Assembly: GCF_000420845.1 (NCBI RefSeq)
Contig: NZ_ATVS01000007.1
Span: 1-64,000, forward strand
Direction of reading: 5' to 3'
DNA: 64,000 nt
Source: Butyrivibrio sp. AE3009
Lineage (GTDB): Bacteria > Bacillota > Clostridia > Lachnospirales > Lachnospiraceae
Position 1 is the stretch's first letter. The number at the start of each line of letters is the position of its first letter. The notes beneath the pieces were generated by a model. That model saw nothing but the letters and a program-made list of their open reading frames with translations, had not been told where the DNA came from and made no database searches. This document shows positions 16,323 through 25,709 of the stretch, piece by piece. A program made the translations under genes and the position numbers.

Positions 16323-18920
16323 TTGAAAACAGATAAGAACAAAAAGATGGATGAAATAAAAAAGAAAATATTGCAGGGATTCCTGAAGCTTCTGCCTTCG
16401 ATCCTTATCCTTTGTATCATAGTCGGCGGTGTTGCCTATATCGTTAACACAACGGCTCCTACAGAGGAAAAAACAATTGTTGCTCCCTATGCTTTTGATG
16501 GCAGAGAGGACAACGTGGTAATCGATAACGGACAGCTGAAGCTTACCATGGATCCCAAGACTACCGAGTTCTCACTGGAAGTTAAGGACAGCGGCAAGGT
16601 TTGGTACTCCAATCCTCAGAAAGCTGCAGAGGATGCAGCAGCTCTGGATGACCAGAAGCTCTTCCTTCAGTCTCCGCTGGTTATGTCTTATTCCATTACA
16701 CAGGGACTTGAGACAACCTATAACTCCTTTGGATTCTCTGCACAGAACGGTATATATGAGATCGTTCCCGGAGACAATGAGATCAGAGTTAACTATTCAC
16801 TGGGAAGTGTTCAGAAGGAATTCACCATTCCTCCGGTAATCACCAAGGAAAGATTTGAAGAATACCTTGGCAAGATGGAGAAAAAGGAAGCCGATCTGAT
16901 CAAGCAGTACTACAAAAAGTACGATATCAACAAGCTTACTCCCAAGGATAATAAGGATGAACTTCTTGCAAACTATCCTATTATCGAGACCAATGTTATC
17001 TACGTTCTCAGAACAGCGACCAAGGATAACGTTAGAAAGACAATCCAGGACAAGTTTGAAGCAGCAGGATATACCTATGATGATTATCTTGCAGATAAGG
17101 AACTTGATCTTTCAACAAACGCATCAGAGACGCCCGTCTTCAATGTAAGCGTTATTTACAAGCTTGAGGGCAAGGACCTGGTGGTTGAGGTTCCTTTCAA
17201 GGATCTTGAGTTTGATAAGGAAACACCTATTTATACAATCACACCTCTTCCTTATTTCGGAGCTGGTGGTCCCGAGGATGAAGGCTTTATGCTGGTTCCC
17301 GAGGGAGGCGGAGCACTTATCAACTTTAACAACGGCAAGACCTCACAGTCCAGTTATTACACCAACGTTTATGGCTGGGATATGTGTGTAACAAGAGATG
17401 CAGTGGTACACAACACAAGAGCTTATTACGGAGTATACGGTGTATCTGAAGGAAATGATTCCTTCATCTGTACTCTTGAGAACGGCAGAGCCTATGCAGC
17501 TATTCAGGCCGACATTGCCGGCAAGAACCACTCTTACAACTTTGTAAATGCCAAGTACAGCATCTGTCAGAGAGAAAAATATGACGTAGGTGATATCGCC
17601 AACAGTGATATTTACGAATATGATCTTAACCTCCCTGAGGATGAAGTTCTTTCACAGAGATATACCTTCGTTAATTCCGGAAGCTATGTAGACATGGCCA
17701 AGACCTACAGCACATATCTTCAGAAGGAATATGCAGGATACCTTGATCTTGTAAATGATACAAGCACTCCTGTAGCCATCGAACTGGTTGGAGCCATCGA
17801 TAAGGTTAAACAGATAGTTGGAATCCCTGTAAAGAGACCTCTCAAGCTTACAAGCTACAAGGAGGCTCAGGGCATTCTAGATGAGCTCACCGCATCCGGA
17901 GTAAGCAACATGAACGTCAAGATGACCGGTTGGTGCAACGGCGGTGTAGAGCAGAAGGTTCTTTCAAAGACCAAGACAGTCGGAGCTCTCGGAAGCAGCA
18001 AAGATCTCAGCAATATGGTTTCTGAGGTTCAGGCAAACGGCAATACAGTTTATCTCAACGGTATAACGCAGTATGCATATGACAGCGATCTTCTGGATGG
18101 ATTCTTCTCATACAGAGATGCAGCCAAGCTTATCAGTAAGCAGAGAGCAGAGCTCTTTGAATACAGCCATGTAACCTATGCTCAGAGAGAAAATGCAGAC
18201 CTTAGCTATTATCTTCTTCATACAGATCTGGCTAACAAGTATGCGAACAATCTTGTAAAAGCAGCAAATAAGTATGGCGCAGGTGCTTCTTTCCAGGATC
18301 TTGGTGAGGACCTCTCATCAGATTTCTACAGAAAGAATCCTAACAGCAGAGAAGCAGTTCTGAACAAACAGGTTGAGCTCCTTAAGGGCTACAACGACAA
18401 CGGAACTCCTCTTATGATCAACATGGGTAACGATTATGCAATTCCTTTTGCAAAGATGGTTACCAACATGGACCTCAGAGGTTCCGAATACACAATACTT
18501 GATGAATGTGTTCCTTTCTTCCAGCTGGCAGTTCACGGAAGAGTAGATTACACAGGAGAGCCCATCAACATCAACGGTAATCCTGAGAACGAAGTACTCT
18601 ATGCAGCTGAATACGGCGCAGGTCTTCAGTTCACATTCATGGAAGAATCTTCCTTCGCAACACAGAAGACTCTTTACACAGATTATTACGGATCACATTT
18701 CGATTCCTGGAAGGAAAAGATGCTGGAGATCTACAACAGATACAATTCTGAACTGGGTCACACCTTCAACCAGGAAATGACAGGACATGATAACCTTACG
18801 GGTGATGTTTCCTGCACCGAATATGCTGATGGAACCAAGGTTTACGTCAACTATGGATACGCAGATTACACAGTAAACGGCGTAGATGTTCCTGCAAGAG
18901 ATTATGTAGTAACAAGATAA
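16323..18920 (+). CDS. DUF5696-domain membrane-anchored protein
   Basis: An 865-residue protein matching what I know of DUF5696 proteins linked to sugar importers. An N-terminal membrane helix lies near residues 20-42 (LPSILILCIIVGGVAYIV). The extracellular region begins with a beta domain (LKLTMDPKTTEFSLEVKDSG) and continues to a region resembling a TIM barrel (SYKEAQGILDELTASGVSNM, then DLGEDLSSDF and YTILDECVPFFQLAVHG), which recalls clan-type glycosidases, but catalytic residues are not proven. I chose the TTG at 16323, five bases after the GAGGGGTGA site; a GTG at 16314 overlaps that site. It is the last accessory gene before the second permease pair. Confidence 0.7.
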   Translation: MKTDKNKKMDEIKKKILQGFLKLLPSILILCIIVGGVAYIVNTTAPTEEKTIVAPYAFDGREDNVVIDNGQLKLTMDPKTTEFSLEVKDSGKVWYSNPQKAAEDAAALDDQKLFLQSPLVMSYSITQGLETTYNSFGFSAQNGIYEIVPGDNEIRVNYSLGSVQKEFTIPPVITKERFEEYLGKMEKKEADLIKQYYKKYDINKLTPKDNKDELLANYPIIETNVIYVLRTATKDNVRKTIQDKFEAAGYTYDDYLADKELDLSTNASETPVFNVSVIYKLEGKDLVVEVPFKDLEFDKETPIYTITPLPYFGAGGPEDEGFMLVPEGGGALINFNNGKTSQSSYYTNVYGWDMCVTRDAVVHNTRAYYGVYGVSEGNDSFICTLENGRAYAAIQADIAGKNHSYNFVNAKYSICQREKYDVGDIANSDIYEYDLNLPEDEVLSQRYTFVNSGSYVDMAKTYSTYLQKEYAGYLDLVNDTSTPVAIELVGAIDKVKQIVGIPVKRPLKLTSYKEAQGILDELTASGVSNMNVKMTGWCNGGVEQKVLSKTKTVGALGSSKDLSNMVSEVQANGNTVYLNGITQYAYDSDLLDGFFSYRDAAKLISKQRAELFEYSHVTYAQRENADLSYYLLHTDLANKYANNLVKAANKYGAGASFQDLGEDLSSDFYRKNPNSREAVLNKQVELLKGYNDNGTPLMINMGNDYAIPFAKMVTNMDLRGSEYTILDECVPFFQLAVHGRVDYTGEPININGNPENEVLYAAEYGAGLQFTFMEESSFATQKTLYTDYYGSHFDSWKEKMLEIYNRYNSELGHTFNQEMTGHDNLTGDVSCTEYADGTKVYVNYGYADYTVNGVDVPARDYVVTR

Positions 18921-18934
18921 GGAAAGGCAAAGTT

Positions 18935-19843
18935 ATGAGTAAACAGAAAAACAAATTAGCCGGGCTTCAGAAGCGTAAGGCTATATCGGGATATTTATTC
19001 ATATCCCCCTTCATAATCGGATTTTTGGTCTTCATGATCAAACCACTTTTTGAGTCTTGCTACATGAGCTTTTGTGAGGTTAACCTTGCAGCAGGAAAAG
19101 TTACCAAGACTCTCAACGGAATAACCAATTACATCTTCGCTTTCAGAGTAGATCCTGAGTTTAACAGGCTACTCTGGGAGGAAGTTTCCAGAATGATCGT
19201 TTATTCACTGGCTATTATCGTATTTAGTTTCTTTGTGGCTCTGATACTTAATCAGAAGTTCCACGGAAGAGCACTCGTAAGAGCGATTTTCTTCCTGCCG
19301 GTTATCCTTTCATCAGGCGTAATCGTAGGACTTGAGTCAAATAACCAGCTTATGGCTCAGCTGGCACAGACAATCGAGCAGTCAACGGGAAATGTAAGTA
19401 TTACAGGTGCCCTTGAGAGTATTCTCAGAACTGCCGGTGTAGGTGTAAGAGCCTATGAGAAGGTCTTCGAAGTAATTGATAACATCTACGATGTTGCACT
19501 TGCTTCAGGTATTCAGATCATCATCTTCCTCTCAGGTCTCCAGACAATTTCCTCCAGCATGTACGAAGCTGCGGATATTGAGGGATGTACCAAGTGGGAG
19601 AGCCTGTGGAAGATCACCTTCCCTATGATCAGCTCACTTTTCCTTGTTAACTGGGTTTATACAGTAGTTGATTTCTGTATGAGATCCGATAACGCGGTAA
19701 TTGAGAAGATTCAGACAGTTATGATCGATCAGCAGCAGTACGGTAATGCATCTGCAATGTCATGGGTTTACTTCCTGTTAGTACTTGCTTTTGTAGGTGT
19801 TACATCATTTTTCATTTCAAAGAGGGTTTATTACTATGACTAA
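18935..19843 (+). CDS. ABC sugar transporter permease, second set, UgpA type
   Basis: A 302-residue permease with a hydrophobic start (GYLFISPFIIGFLVFMIKPL) and EAA loop MYEAADIEGCTKWESLWKIT. It has a long extracellular insert near residues 128-175. Start lies 14 bases after the DUF5696 stop with GGAAAGG ahead. Partner of the following permease and, most likely, of the lipoprotein at 21278. Confidence 0.92.
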   Translation: MSKQKNKLAGLQKRKAISGYLFISPFIIGFLVFMIKPLFESCYMSFCEVNLAAGKVTKTLNGITNYIFAFRVDPEFNRLLWEEVSRMIVYSLAIIVFSFFVALILNQKFHGRALVRAIFFLPVILSSGVIVGLESNNQLMAQLAQTIEQSTGNVSITGALESILRTAGVGVRAYEKVFEVIDNIYDVALASGIQIIIFLSGLQTISSSMYEAADIEGCTKWESLWKITFPMISSLFLVNWVYTVVDFCMRSDNAVIEKIQTVMIDQQQYGNASAMSWVYFLLVLAFVGVTSFFISKRVYYYD

Positions 19844-20846
19844 GACGGAGAATAAAGCAGGATATGCAAAACAGAGTTTTTGGGAAAGAAACAAACTCTC
19901 CGGCGGTTATCTCCTGCAGAAAGTAATAACAGAAAGAGCGGTCAGCATTATAAGATTCATTCTTTTATTCGGAATGTGCTTCCTGATCCTTAAGCCTATT
20001 TTCAACAAGATTTCAGTCAGCTTCATGACTGAGAAGGACCTGTACAATCCTATTGTTATCTCCATCCCGGAGCATTTCACGACAGGTAACTACAGACTTG
20101 CAGCTGAGCTTATGAACTACAAAACAGCTGTGCTTAATTCACTTCTTATTGCACTTACCGTTGCTGCACTTCAGATTGCGGTATGTACACTGGTTGGATA
20201 CGGATTCGCAAGATTTGAATTTCCGCTCAAGAAATTCTGGTTTGCAATGGTCATCCTTGTAATCCTGATTCCTCCGCAGACAATCGCCAGCTCACTGCAC
20301 CTTCACTTCAGATTCTTTGATATTTTGGGAATCTTCAAGCTGTTAACAGGTGACTCGATTAACCTTCGAGGCTCCAAGCTTCCTTATTACCTTATGAGTG
20401 CAGGATGTATGGGACTTAAGAACGGATTGTACATTTACATGATCCGTCAGTACTTCAGAAACATCCCCGGTGACCTTGAAGAAGCAGCTTACGTTGACGG
20501 ATGCGGAACCCTTAAGACTTTCATAAGGATCATGCTTCCTCAGGCTAAGCCCATCATCACTTCCTGTTTCCTGTTTGCCTTTGTATGGCAGTGGACAGAC
20601 GGATTCTATTCCAGAATGTTCCTTGGAAACACCAAGCTTGTAAGTACCGGACTTTCCAGAATCGTAGACAGTCTCGGTGCATACATCCAGAGAATCAACG
20701 GAGTTAAGACAACAATTTCAGTTGCTTATTCCAACTGTATTCTTGCAACCGGAACACTTATGATCATCGTTCCCCTGATCGTTCTCTACCTCTTCGCACA
20801 GCGTTCCTTCGTAGAGAGTATCAGTGCGACAGGTATCAAGATGTGA
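19836..20846 (+). CDS. ABC sugar transporter permease, second set, UgpE type
   Basis: A 336-residue permease with EAA loop DLEEAAYVDGCGTLKTFIRI and a RSFVESISATGIKM tail. The true start is the ATG at 19836, nine bases after GAGGG, which overlaps the upstream gene by eight bases; the track start at 19797 lies inside the upstream gene and lacks a site. This overlap implies coupled production of the two permeases. Confidence 0.92.
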   Translation: MTKTENKAGYAKQSFWERNKLSGGYLLQKVITERAVSIIRFILLFGMCFLILKPIFNKISVSFMTEKDLYNPIVISIPEHFTTGNYRLAAELMNYKTAVLNSLLIALTVAALQIAVCTLVGYGFARFEFPLKKFWFAMVILVILIPPQTIASSLHLHFRFFDILGIFKLLTGDSINLRGSKLPYYLMSAGCMGLKNGLYIYMIRQYFRNIPGDLEEAAYVDGCGTLKTFIRIMLPQAKPIITSCFLFAFVWQWTDGFYSRMFLGNTKLVSTGLSRIVDSLGAYIQRINGVKTTISVAYSNCILATGTLMIIVPLIVLYLFAQRSFVESISATGIKM

Positions 20847-21277
20847 GCGATATAGGGATACGAAGTTTCAAGTATGCATGCTCGCATGCTAATACTTGAA
20901 ACCTCGGAGACCGTACGGACATGAGGAAGTAGCGCGGTAGTGCGGATTCCGAATGGACGTAGCGGTTCGACAGCGTAAGCGGAGAAGCGCGGATATCGCG
21001 AACATAGTAGAGGGCATCACCTGATCCCTTGATTTATCAACATCCAACCGGGGAAGCTCACCTGATTTCCTTTATTTTATCGATAACTTTTCGGGTAGCC
21101 AATTCGCATTATTGTACAAAACCACCAAATTTTCATCACAAAAACCTACCGATAATAGCAACATTTGGTGGCACATAGCAAAAAATGATTATCAAGATAA
21201 TGTAAAAAAACATATAATAAAAATATATGTTTTTATATATCCCATGTGGGGGTACAACTTAAAAGGAGGATTTAAGT
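20847..21277. promoter_or_regulatory. 431-base intergenic region before the second binding protein
   Basis: No gene is evident. The first part (20850-21015) is a GC-rich structured element listed separately. The second part is AT-rich and holds the inverted repeat CCACCAAAT (21122-21130) and ATTTGGTGG (21163-21171), the shared word AGCAACATTTGGTGG (21157-21171), and a -10 TATAAT at 21213-21218 with a weak TTATCA -35 at 21189-21194. Expression of the binding protein can therefore start separately from the upstream operon. Confidence 0.5.
20850..21015. repeat. GC-rich structured intergenic element
   Basis: Begins with a hairpin at 20865-20902 whose arms GTTTCAAGTA and TACTTGAAAC are perfect, extended by GCATG/CATGC. 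It continues with a GC-rich tract unlike the flanks, containing CCGTACGG, several GCGG/GCGC words and the palindrome CGCGGATATCGCG (20988-21000). It could be a repetitive extragenic element or a structured RNA; only one copy lies in this window. Confidence 0.45.
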
Positions 21278-22777
21278 ATGAGAAAGTCTTTAACAACAAA
21301 GACAACAGCCGCTATTATGGCGGCAGCTACACTTGTTAGCATGACAGCCTGCGGTGACAACACAAACGGCGGTGCTACAACAGAGACACCTGCAGACACA
21401 ACTGCAACTGAGGCACCTGCAGCAGAGACACCTGCAGCAGAGGCTACAACAGAGGCAGCTGCTGAGGAAGCTCCATCTGACGAGTATGATCCTTATCAGA
21501 TCATCACTGATGATTCAGGCAACCCTGTAGACCTTGGCGGAATGGAAATCGTTATCCGTGACTGGTGGTCAGGCGATGAGGCAGAGCCTCAGAACGAGTA
21601 TGAGGAAGCTCTTAAGGATTACAGAGATTGGATCCAGGAGACCTACAACTTCACTCTTAAGCAGACAGCTATGTCTGACTGGGGTTCAACACCTACAGAT
21701 TTCGTAGATTACGCTACAACAGGCGGCGACGAGAACTATATATTCATCCTTCGTGATGATCCGGCTATCACATCCGCTATGGCTAACGGCCTTATGTATG
21801 ACCTTTCAACTCTGGATTGCCTTGACTTCAACGATGTTAAGTTCCAGAGAAACCTTCTTCACAAGCAGTATTCTAAGGGAGACAGCATCTACGCTATGTT
21901 CGCCGGCTATTCAGAGGCACGTACAGGTGTATACTTCAACAAGAGACTTCTTACAGAAGCAGGAATCGATCCTGAGTCAGTTTACGATATGCAGGCTGAC
22001 GGAACATGGACATGGGATAAGTTCGAAGAGCTTATGAGCAAGGTTCAGCAGGATAAGGACAACGATGGTACAATCGATGTTTACGGTCTTACACTTAACG
22101 AAGGTAACATGACAACAGCTGCTGTATTCTCAAACGGCGGTTCTTACATCGACAAGGATGCAAACGGTAACTTCGTATACAACCTTGAGTCACCTGAGAC
22201 TCTTGAGGCTCTTGAGTGGACAGTTAAGATCTTTGATACATATGATGCAGAAGTAGCTAACCCTGAGGGTGCTGAGTGGGATTACTACAAAGAGCAGTTC
22301 ATCAACGGTCAGGCAGCATTCATGGTAGAAGATGAGTATGCAGGTTGCCCTGGTAACTTCCTTGAGGATATGCAGGATGAGATCGGATTCGTAATGTTCC
22401 CTAAGGGACCTAAGATGAACGATTACATCAACGTTTGGTCAAACAACCCTGCTGCTATCCCTGGATGCTATGATGCAGACAAGGCTTGGAAGATCGCATT
22501 TGCTTGGAATCTCTGGACACAGGCTCCTTCAGCTGAGTACCTTGACTACAACGGATACCTTTCAACAGCACGTAACGGTAAGTTCGATGAGAGAGCTGTT
22601 GATGAGACTATCACAATGATGACAGAGAAGGGTACTGTTGCTTACCATGGAATGGTTCCTAACCTCAACCTTGGTTCAGACTTCGTATGGAACATTGGAC
22701 CCGGCGCTGTTGTATCAGAGCAGGTTGAAGCTATCCGTGATACATGGAAGTCTTATGTAGATGAGGCTAACAAATAA
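21278..22777 (+). CDS. Extracellular sugar-binding lipoprotein of ABC importer
   Basis: A 499-residue lipoprotein starting after a textbook AAAGGAGG site. The signal ends in MTAC (C25), followed by an acidic Thr/Glu/Ala-rich linker to about residue 72. The rest is a family 1 solute-binding fold (VYFNKRLLTEAGIDPESVYD, then TWTWDKFEELMSKVQQDKD). Codon choice is strongly biased, which suggests high expression. It probably delivers oligosaccharides to the permeases at 18935-20846, from which it is separated by a promoter region. It is followed by a strong terminator. Confidence 0.92.
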   Translation: MRKSLTTKTTAAIMAAATLVSMTACGDNTNGGATTETPADTTATEAPAAETPAAEATTEAAAEEAPSDEYDPYQIITDDSGNPVDLGGMEIVIRDWWSGDEAEPQNEYEEALKDYRDWIQETYNFTLKQTAMSDWGSTPTDFVDYATTGGDENYIFILRDDPAITSAMANGLMYDLSTLDCLDFNDVKFQRNLLHKQYSKGDSIYAMFAGYSEARTGVYFNKRLLTEAGIDPESVYDMQADGTWTWDKFEELMSKVQQDKDNDGTIDVYGLTLNEGNMTTAAVFSNGGSYIDKDANGNFVYNLESPETLEALEWTVKIFDTYDAEVANPEGAEWDYYKEQFINGQAAFMVEDEYAGCPGNFLEDMQDEIGFVMFPKGPKMNDYINVWSNNPAAIPGCYDADKAWKIAFAWNLWTQAPSAEYLDYNGYLSTARNGKFDERAVDETITMMTEKGTVAYHGMVPNLNLGSDFVWNIGPGAVVSEQVEAIRDTWKSYVDEANK

Positions 22778-22813
22778 TTAGCACAGACTACAGATAAGCA
22801 TTTAGCTTAATGC

Positions 22814-22852
22814 CGGTCAAGGCAAAAGTTACTTTTGCCTTGACCGTTTTAT
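22814..22852 (+). terminator. Strong rho-independent terminator
   Basis: A perfect 15-bp stem (22814-22828 with 22832-22846), three-base loop, then TTTTATT. It ends the binding-protein transcript and likely makes expression of downstream genes lower. Its right arm overlaps a second, longer inverted repeat at 22841-22900. Confidence 0.92.
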
Positions 22853-22900
22853 TAAGGGAAAAAGGTTGTAGGAACCCTTTTTCATTTAATAAAACGGTCA
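22841..22900. repeat. Second inverted repeat overlapping the terminator
   Basis: TGACCGTTTTATTAA (22841-22855) and its exact reverse complement (22886-22900) enclose a second imperfect stem (GAAAAAGG with CCCTTTTTC). The hairpin shares six bases with the terminator right arm, so both cannot form fully at once. It lies just before the second U32-like gene. Confidence 0.7.
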
Positions 22901-22925
22901 GTTTATAAAGACAGAGGTGTTAAAA

Positions 22926-23879
22926 ATGAATAAAGTCAGATTTCATCTTCCGGGGCTTAGGTACAATTTCCCGCTCAACATGTTTTGGATCAGTTTGCTT
23001 GAGCAGCATCCGGAATACTTCAGAGAAGGCGTAGAGATCGCCTCATTCTTCGGTGCTTTCCCATTCTCTCTATGGAATGGCGGAAGACTTCTGGGAAATG
23101 ATCAGTGTGATGCAGGCTTTGTTAAGCATGTTATCGCATCTATTAACAAAAAGAATATTCCTGTCAGATTCACCTTTACCAATCCACTAATTAAAGAGGA
23201 AGACCTTGCTGATCCCTTCTGTAATTTCTGTTTGAAGGAAGGCGACAACGGCATGAACGAGGTGCTTGTTTTTTCACCTATACTTGAGGAGTACATCAGG
23301 GAGAATTATCCCTCCTACAAGATTGACTCCACAACCTGCAAGGAGATCAAGAGCGTAGAAACTCTTAATGCCGAACTTGAGAAGGATTACAAGTACGTGG
23401 TTCTTGACTATAACATGAACAATCAGTGGGATCTGATAGAGCAGCTGAATCATAAAGACAAGCTGGAGGTCCTTATCAATGCTCTCTGTGTACCAAATTG
23501 TGAGAGACGCGGCGATCATTACAAAAATATCGCTCTTAATCAGAAGATTGTTCAGGAGAACAGGAATCTTCCTCCGGAAAAGAGAAAGCACATTATTCCC
23601 TGGACCTGCAAATACGGTGATATGAATTGTCTTTACACGATTCAGGATTATCCGACCTTCGTTTCACCGGAGCTTATCTGGGAGAAATATGTTCCCATGG
23701 GAATCAATAACTTCAAGATCGAAGGAAGAACAGCCAATCTGTTCTCACTTATAGAAACCTATTGCTTTTTCATGATTAAGCCCGAGAAGGTCGGTGAAGC
23801 AAGACTTCTTCTTCTCAGAAATCTTGAGGCAGCCAAGGTGATTCAGGTTAACAAGCCAAGACCCGGTGTATGGCCTTAA
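22926..23879 (+). CDS. U32-peptidase-like conserved protein, copy 2
   Basis: A 317-residue paralogue of the protein at 861-1772. It carries the U32-like motif INNFKIEGRT near residue 265 and four cysteines matching the first copy: C188 and C192 (ALCVPNC), then C228 and C235. Shared blocks include LWNGGR and RFTFTNPLIKEEDL. The ATG at 22926 is preferred over the GTG at 22917, because AGAGGTG lies immediately before it. Here the gene sits between the second importer and the xylan-debranching enzymes, so a role connected with sugar use is possible, but no function is known. The cysteine set suggests an iron-sulfur cluster, as in UbiU/UbiV. Confidence 0.6.
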   Translation: MNKVRFHLPGLRYNFPLNMFWISLLEQHPEYFREGVEIASFFGAFPFSLWNGGRLLGNDQCDAGFVKHVIASINKKNIPVRFTFTNPLIKEEDLADPFCNFCLKEGDNGMNEVLVFSPILEEYIRENYPSYKIDSTTCKEIKSVETLNAELEKDYKYVVLDYNMNNQWDLIEQLNHKDKLEVLINALCVPNCERRGDHYKNIALNQKIVQENRNLPPEKRKHIIPWTCKYGDMNCLYTIQDYPTFVSPELIWEKYVPMGINNFKIEGRTANLFSLIETYCFFMIKPEKVGEARLLLLRNLEAAKVIQVNKPRPGVWP

Positions 23880-23933
23880 TTGGCGGTGAAAAAAGTATTG
23901 TATAGCAAAAAATGCAGTGTGGAGGAGATACAA

Positions 23934-25679
23934 ATGGAAGCAGCAAAAAGCGTGAATAATGGAGGGCCGGTTGCTCCTAAGGATCCGGTAAAGAAACGTC
24001 CATTTTTCTTTATTATGCAGGGCAAGCAGGTATATGGTTCACCTCAGCCAGATGGAAGAGGTATCCAGTTCATCTATGAGAACGACGGAAGACTCATAGA
24101 TGCCGCAAGACTTGCAGGCAATATCTCAGATGATTATATGCTGGAGCTTTTAAGAAGCACAGCAGGTTTCAGGAAGATGGTTCATTCCATCGGAGTCAGC
24201 GTTACAGGAAGAGTGCCGGATGAGAAGGTGAATTTTGTAATGCAGATGTATCCTAAGGCTCCCGGCGAGCCCGCCACCAGTATTGAGAAGGAACTGGATA
24301 TGGACGGCATGGAGAACATCATAGAGCTTTCAGATGTAAACTGGCTTGCCAGCGACCATGAGATAGGTCAGACAAGATTTGAATTTGCAAGACCCGGAAT
24401 TCAGGCCAGCGTAGACGTCAGATTTTACCTGAATGAGGGCTTTGTTGCTCCTATTCAGAGAGAAGAGACTCTTGTTAACTTTGAATCAGACAATTATAAA
24501 AAGATGATCGCAAGGAGCCTTAGACTTAAGGGTAACACCGGCAGGATCGAGGCGCTTCTTGCCAAGGCAGGAGCTGGAGAGGATATCACTCTTGGCTTTA
24601 TCGGCGGTTCTATCACACAGGGCGCCGGAGCGATTCCTATTCACGAGAAATGCTACGCAAGGGTATTTGCAGACGAATTTGAGAAAAAGTATGCCAAGGG
24701 CGGTAAGGTTGACCTGGTAAAGGCCGGTGTGGGCGGAACACCCTCCGAGCTAGGAATGATCAGATTTGAGAGAGACGTACTCAGAGACGGCGTTAAGAAG
24801 CCGGATCTTATTGTAATAGAATTTGCAGTTAACGATGAAGGTGATGAGACCAAGGGCATATGCTTCGAGAGTCTTATCCGTAAGGCCTACAGGCTTCCCT
24901 GGAAGCCTGCGGTTGTAATACTGTTTGCAGTATTCTCCAATGACTGGAATCTTCAGGATAGACTCGGACCTGTAGGTGTACGTTACCAGATTCCAATGGT
25001 CAGTGTTCTTGATGCTGTATCACCACAGTTTATGCTCCTTCCCGAGGACGGCAGAGTCATTTCCAAGAACCAGTACTTCTATGATCAGTATCATCCAAGT
25101 AACCTTGGACATCAGATCATGAGCGACTGCATCATCAATCTTCTTGATGTGGTTAATGCTGAGCCTTCACAGTATGAGGAAGAGGTTGAGCTAGATAAGA
25201 CAGAGCCCGCCATCGGAGCTGATTTTGAGAAGGTGGTACTCCTCGACAGAAAAGAAATGCCAAGACTTAAGAGCAGGTTTGGAATCGAGCTTGTGAGCGA
25301 GGGTTCATTTGCTGATATTGATAAGGATCTTCAGCACGTTGAGATGGACTCCGAGATCAAGCCTGTTCCCGAATTTCCTTACAACTGGTGCCATGAAGAA
25401 AACTCAGCAAACAATGATCCCTTCGTAATGAAGATTACCTGCTCCAAGCTTCTTCTGGTACACAAGGATTCAGGTCTTCCCAATGCAGGAGTCGGTGTTG
25501 TCTATGTTGACGGCAAGAAGGTTCTGGAGGCAGATCCTCTCAAGAACGGATGGACACATTGCAACGCAGTGATCATACATAACGGCAAACGTACCAAGGA
25601 GCACGAGATCAGAATAGAGCTTGCTCCCGGTATGGAGAAAAAGAAATTCACAATACTTGGTTTTGGTGTAGTGGAGTGA
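23934..25679 (+). CDS. SGNH/GDSL-family carbohydrate esterase
   Basis: A 581-residue cytoplasmic esterase. An N-terminal beta-rich domain (about 1-190) precedes the SGNH hydrolase domain with block I GFIGGSITQGAG (nucleophile Ser), block II glycine in KAGVGGTPSELG, block III EFAVNDEG and block V DQYHPSNLGH (Asp and His). The start at 23934 follows GGAGGAG; an upstream TTG at 23880 abuts the previous gene and is not used. It probably deacetylates imported acetylated xylo-oligosaccharides, working with GH115 and GH43 encoded next. A C-terminal beta domain of about 170 residues is of unknown role. Confidence 0.85.
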   Translation: MEAAKSVNNGGPVAPKDPVKKRPFFFIMQGKQVYGSPQPDGRGIQFIYENDGRLIDAARLAGNISDDYMLELLRSTAGFRKMVHSIGVSVTGRVPDEKVNFVMQMYPKAPGEPATSIEKELDMDGMENIIELSDVNWLASDHEIGQTRFEFARPGIQASVDVRFYLNEGFVAPIQREETLVNFESDNYKKMIARSLRLKGNTGRIEALLAKAGAGEDITLGFIGGSITQGAGAIPIHEKCYARVFADEFEKKYAKGGKVDLVKAGVGGTPSELGMIRFERDVLRDGVKKPDLIVIEFAVNDEGDETKGICFESLIRKAYRLPWKPAVVILFAVFSNDWNLQDRLGPVGVRYQIPMVSVLDAVSPQFMLLPEDGRVISKNQYFYDQYHPSNLGHQIMSDCIINLLDVVNAEPSQYEEEVELDKTEPAIGADFEKVVLLDRKEMPRLKSRFGIELVSEGSFADIDKDLQHVEMDSEIKPVPEFPYNWCHEENSANNDPFVMKITCSKLLLVHKDSGLPNAGVGVVYVDGKKVLEADPLKNGWTHCNAVIIHNGKRTKEHEIRIELAPGMEKKKFTILGFGVVE

Positions 25680-25709
25680 TGTTATTTATAAAACAATGAG
25701 GGCGTAAAT

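Noticed and set aside
21112-21339. A 75-codon plus-strand frame before the second binding protein
   Set aside because: It overlaps the promoter region and the signal peptide of the real gene in another frame, and its start lacks a ribosome site.
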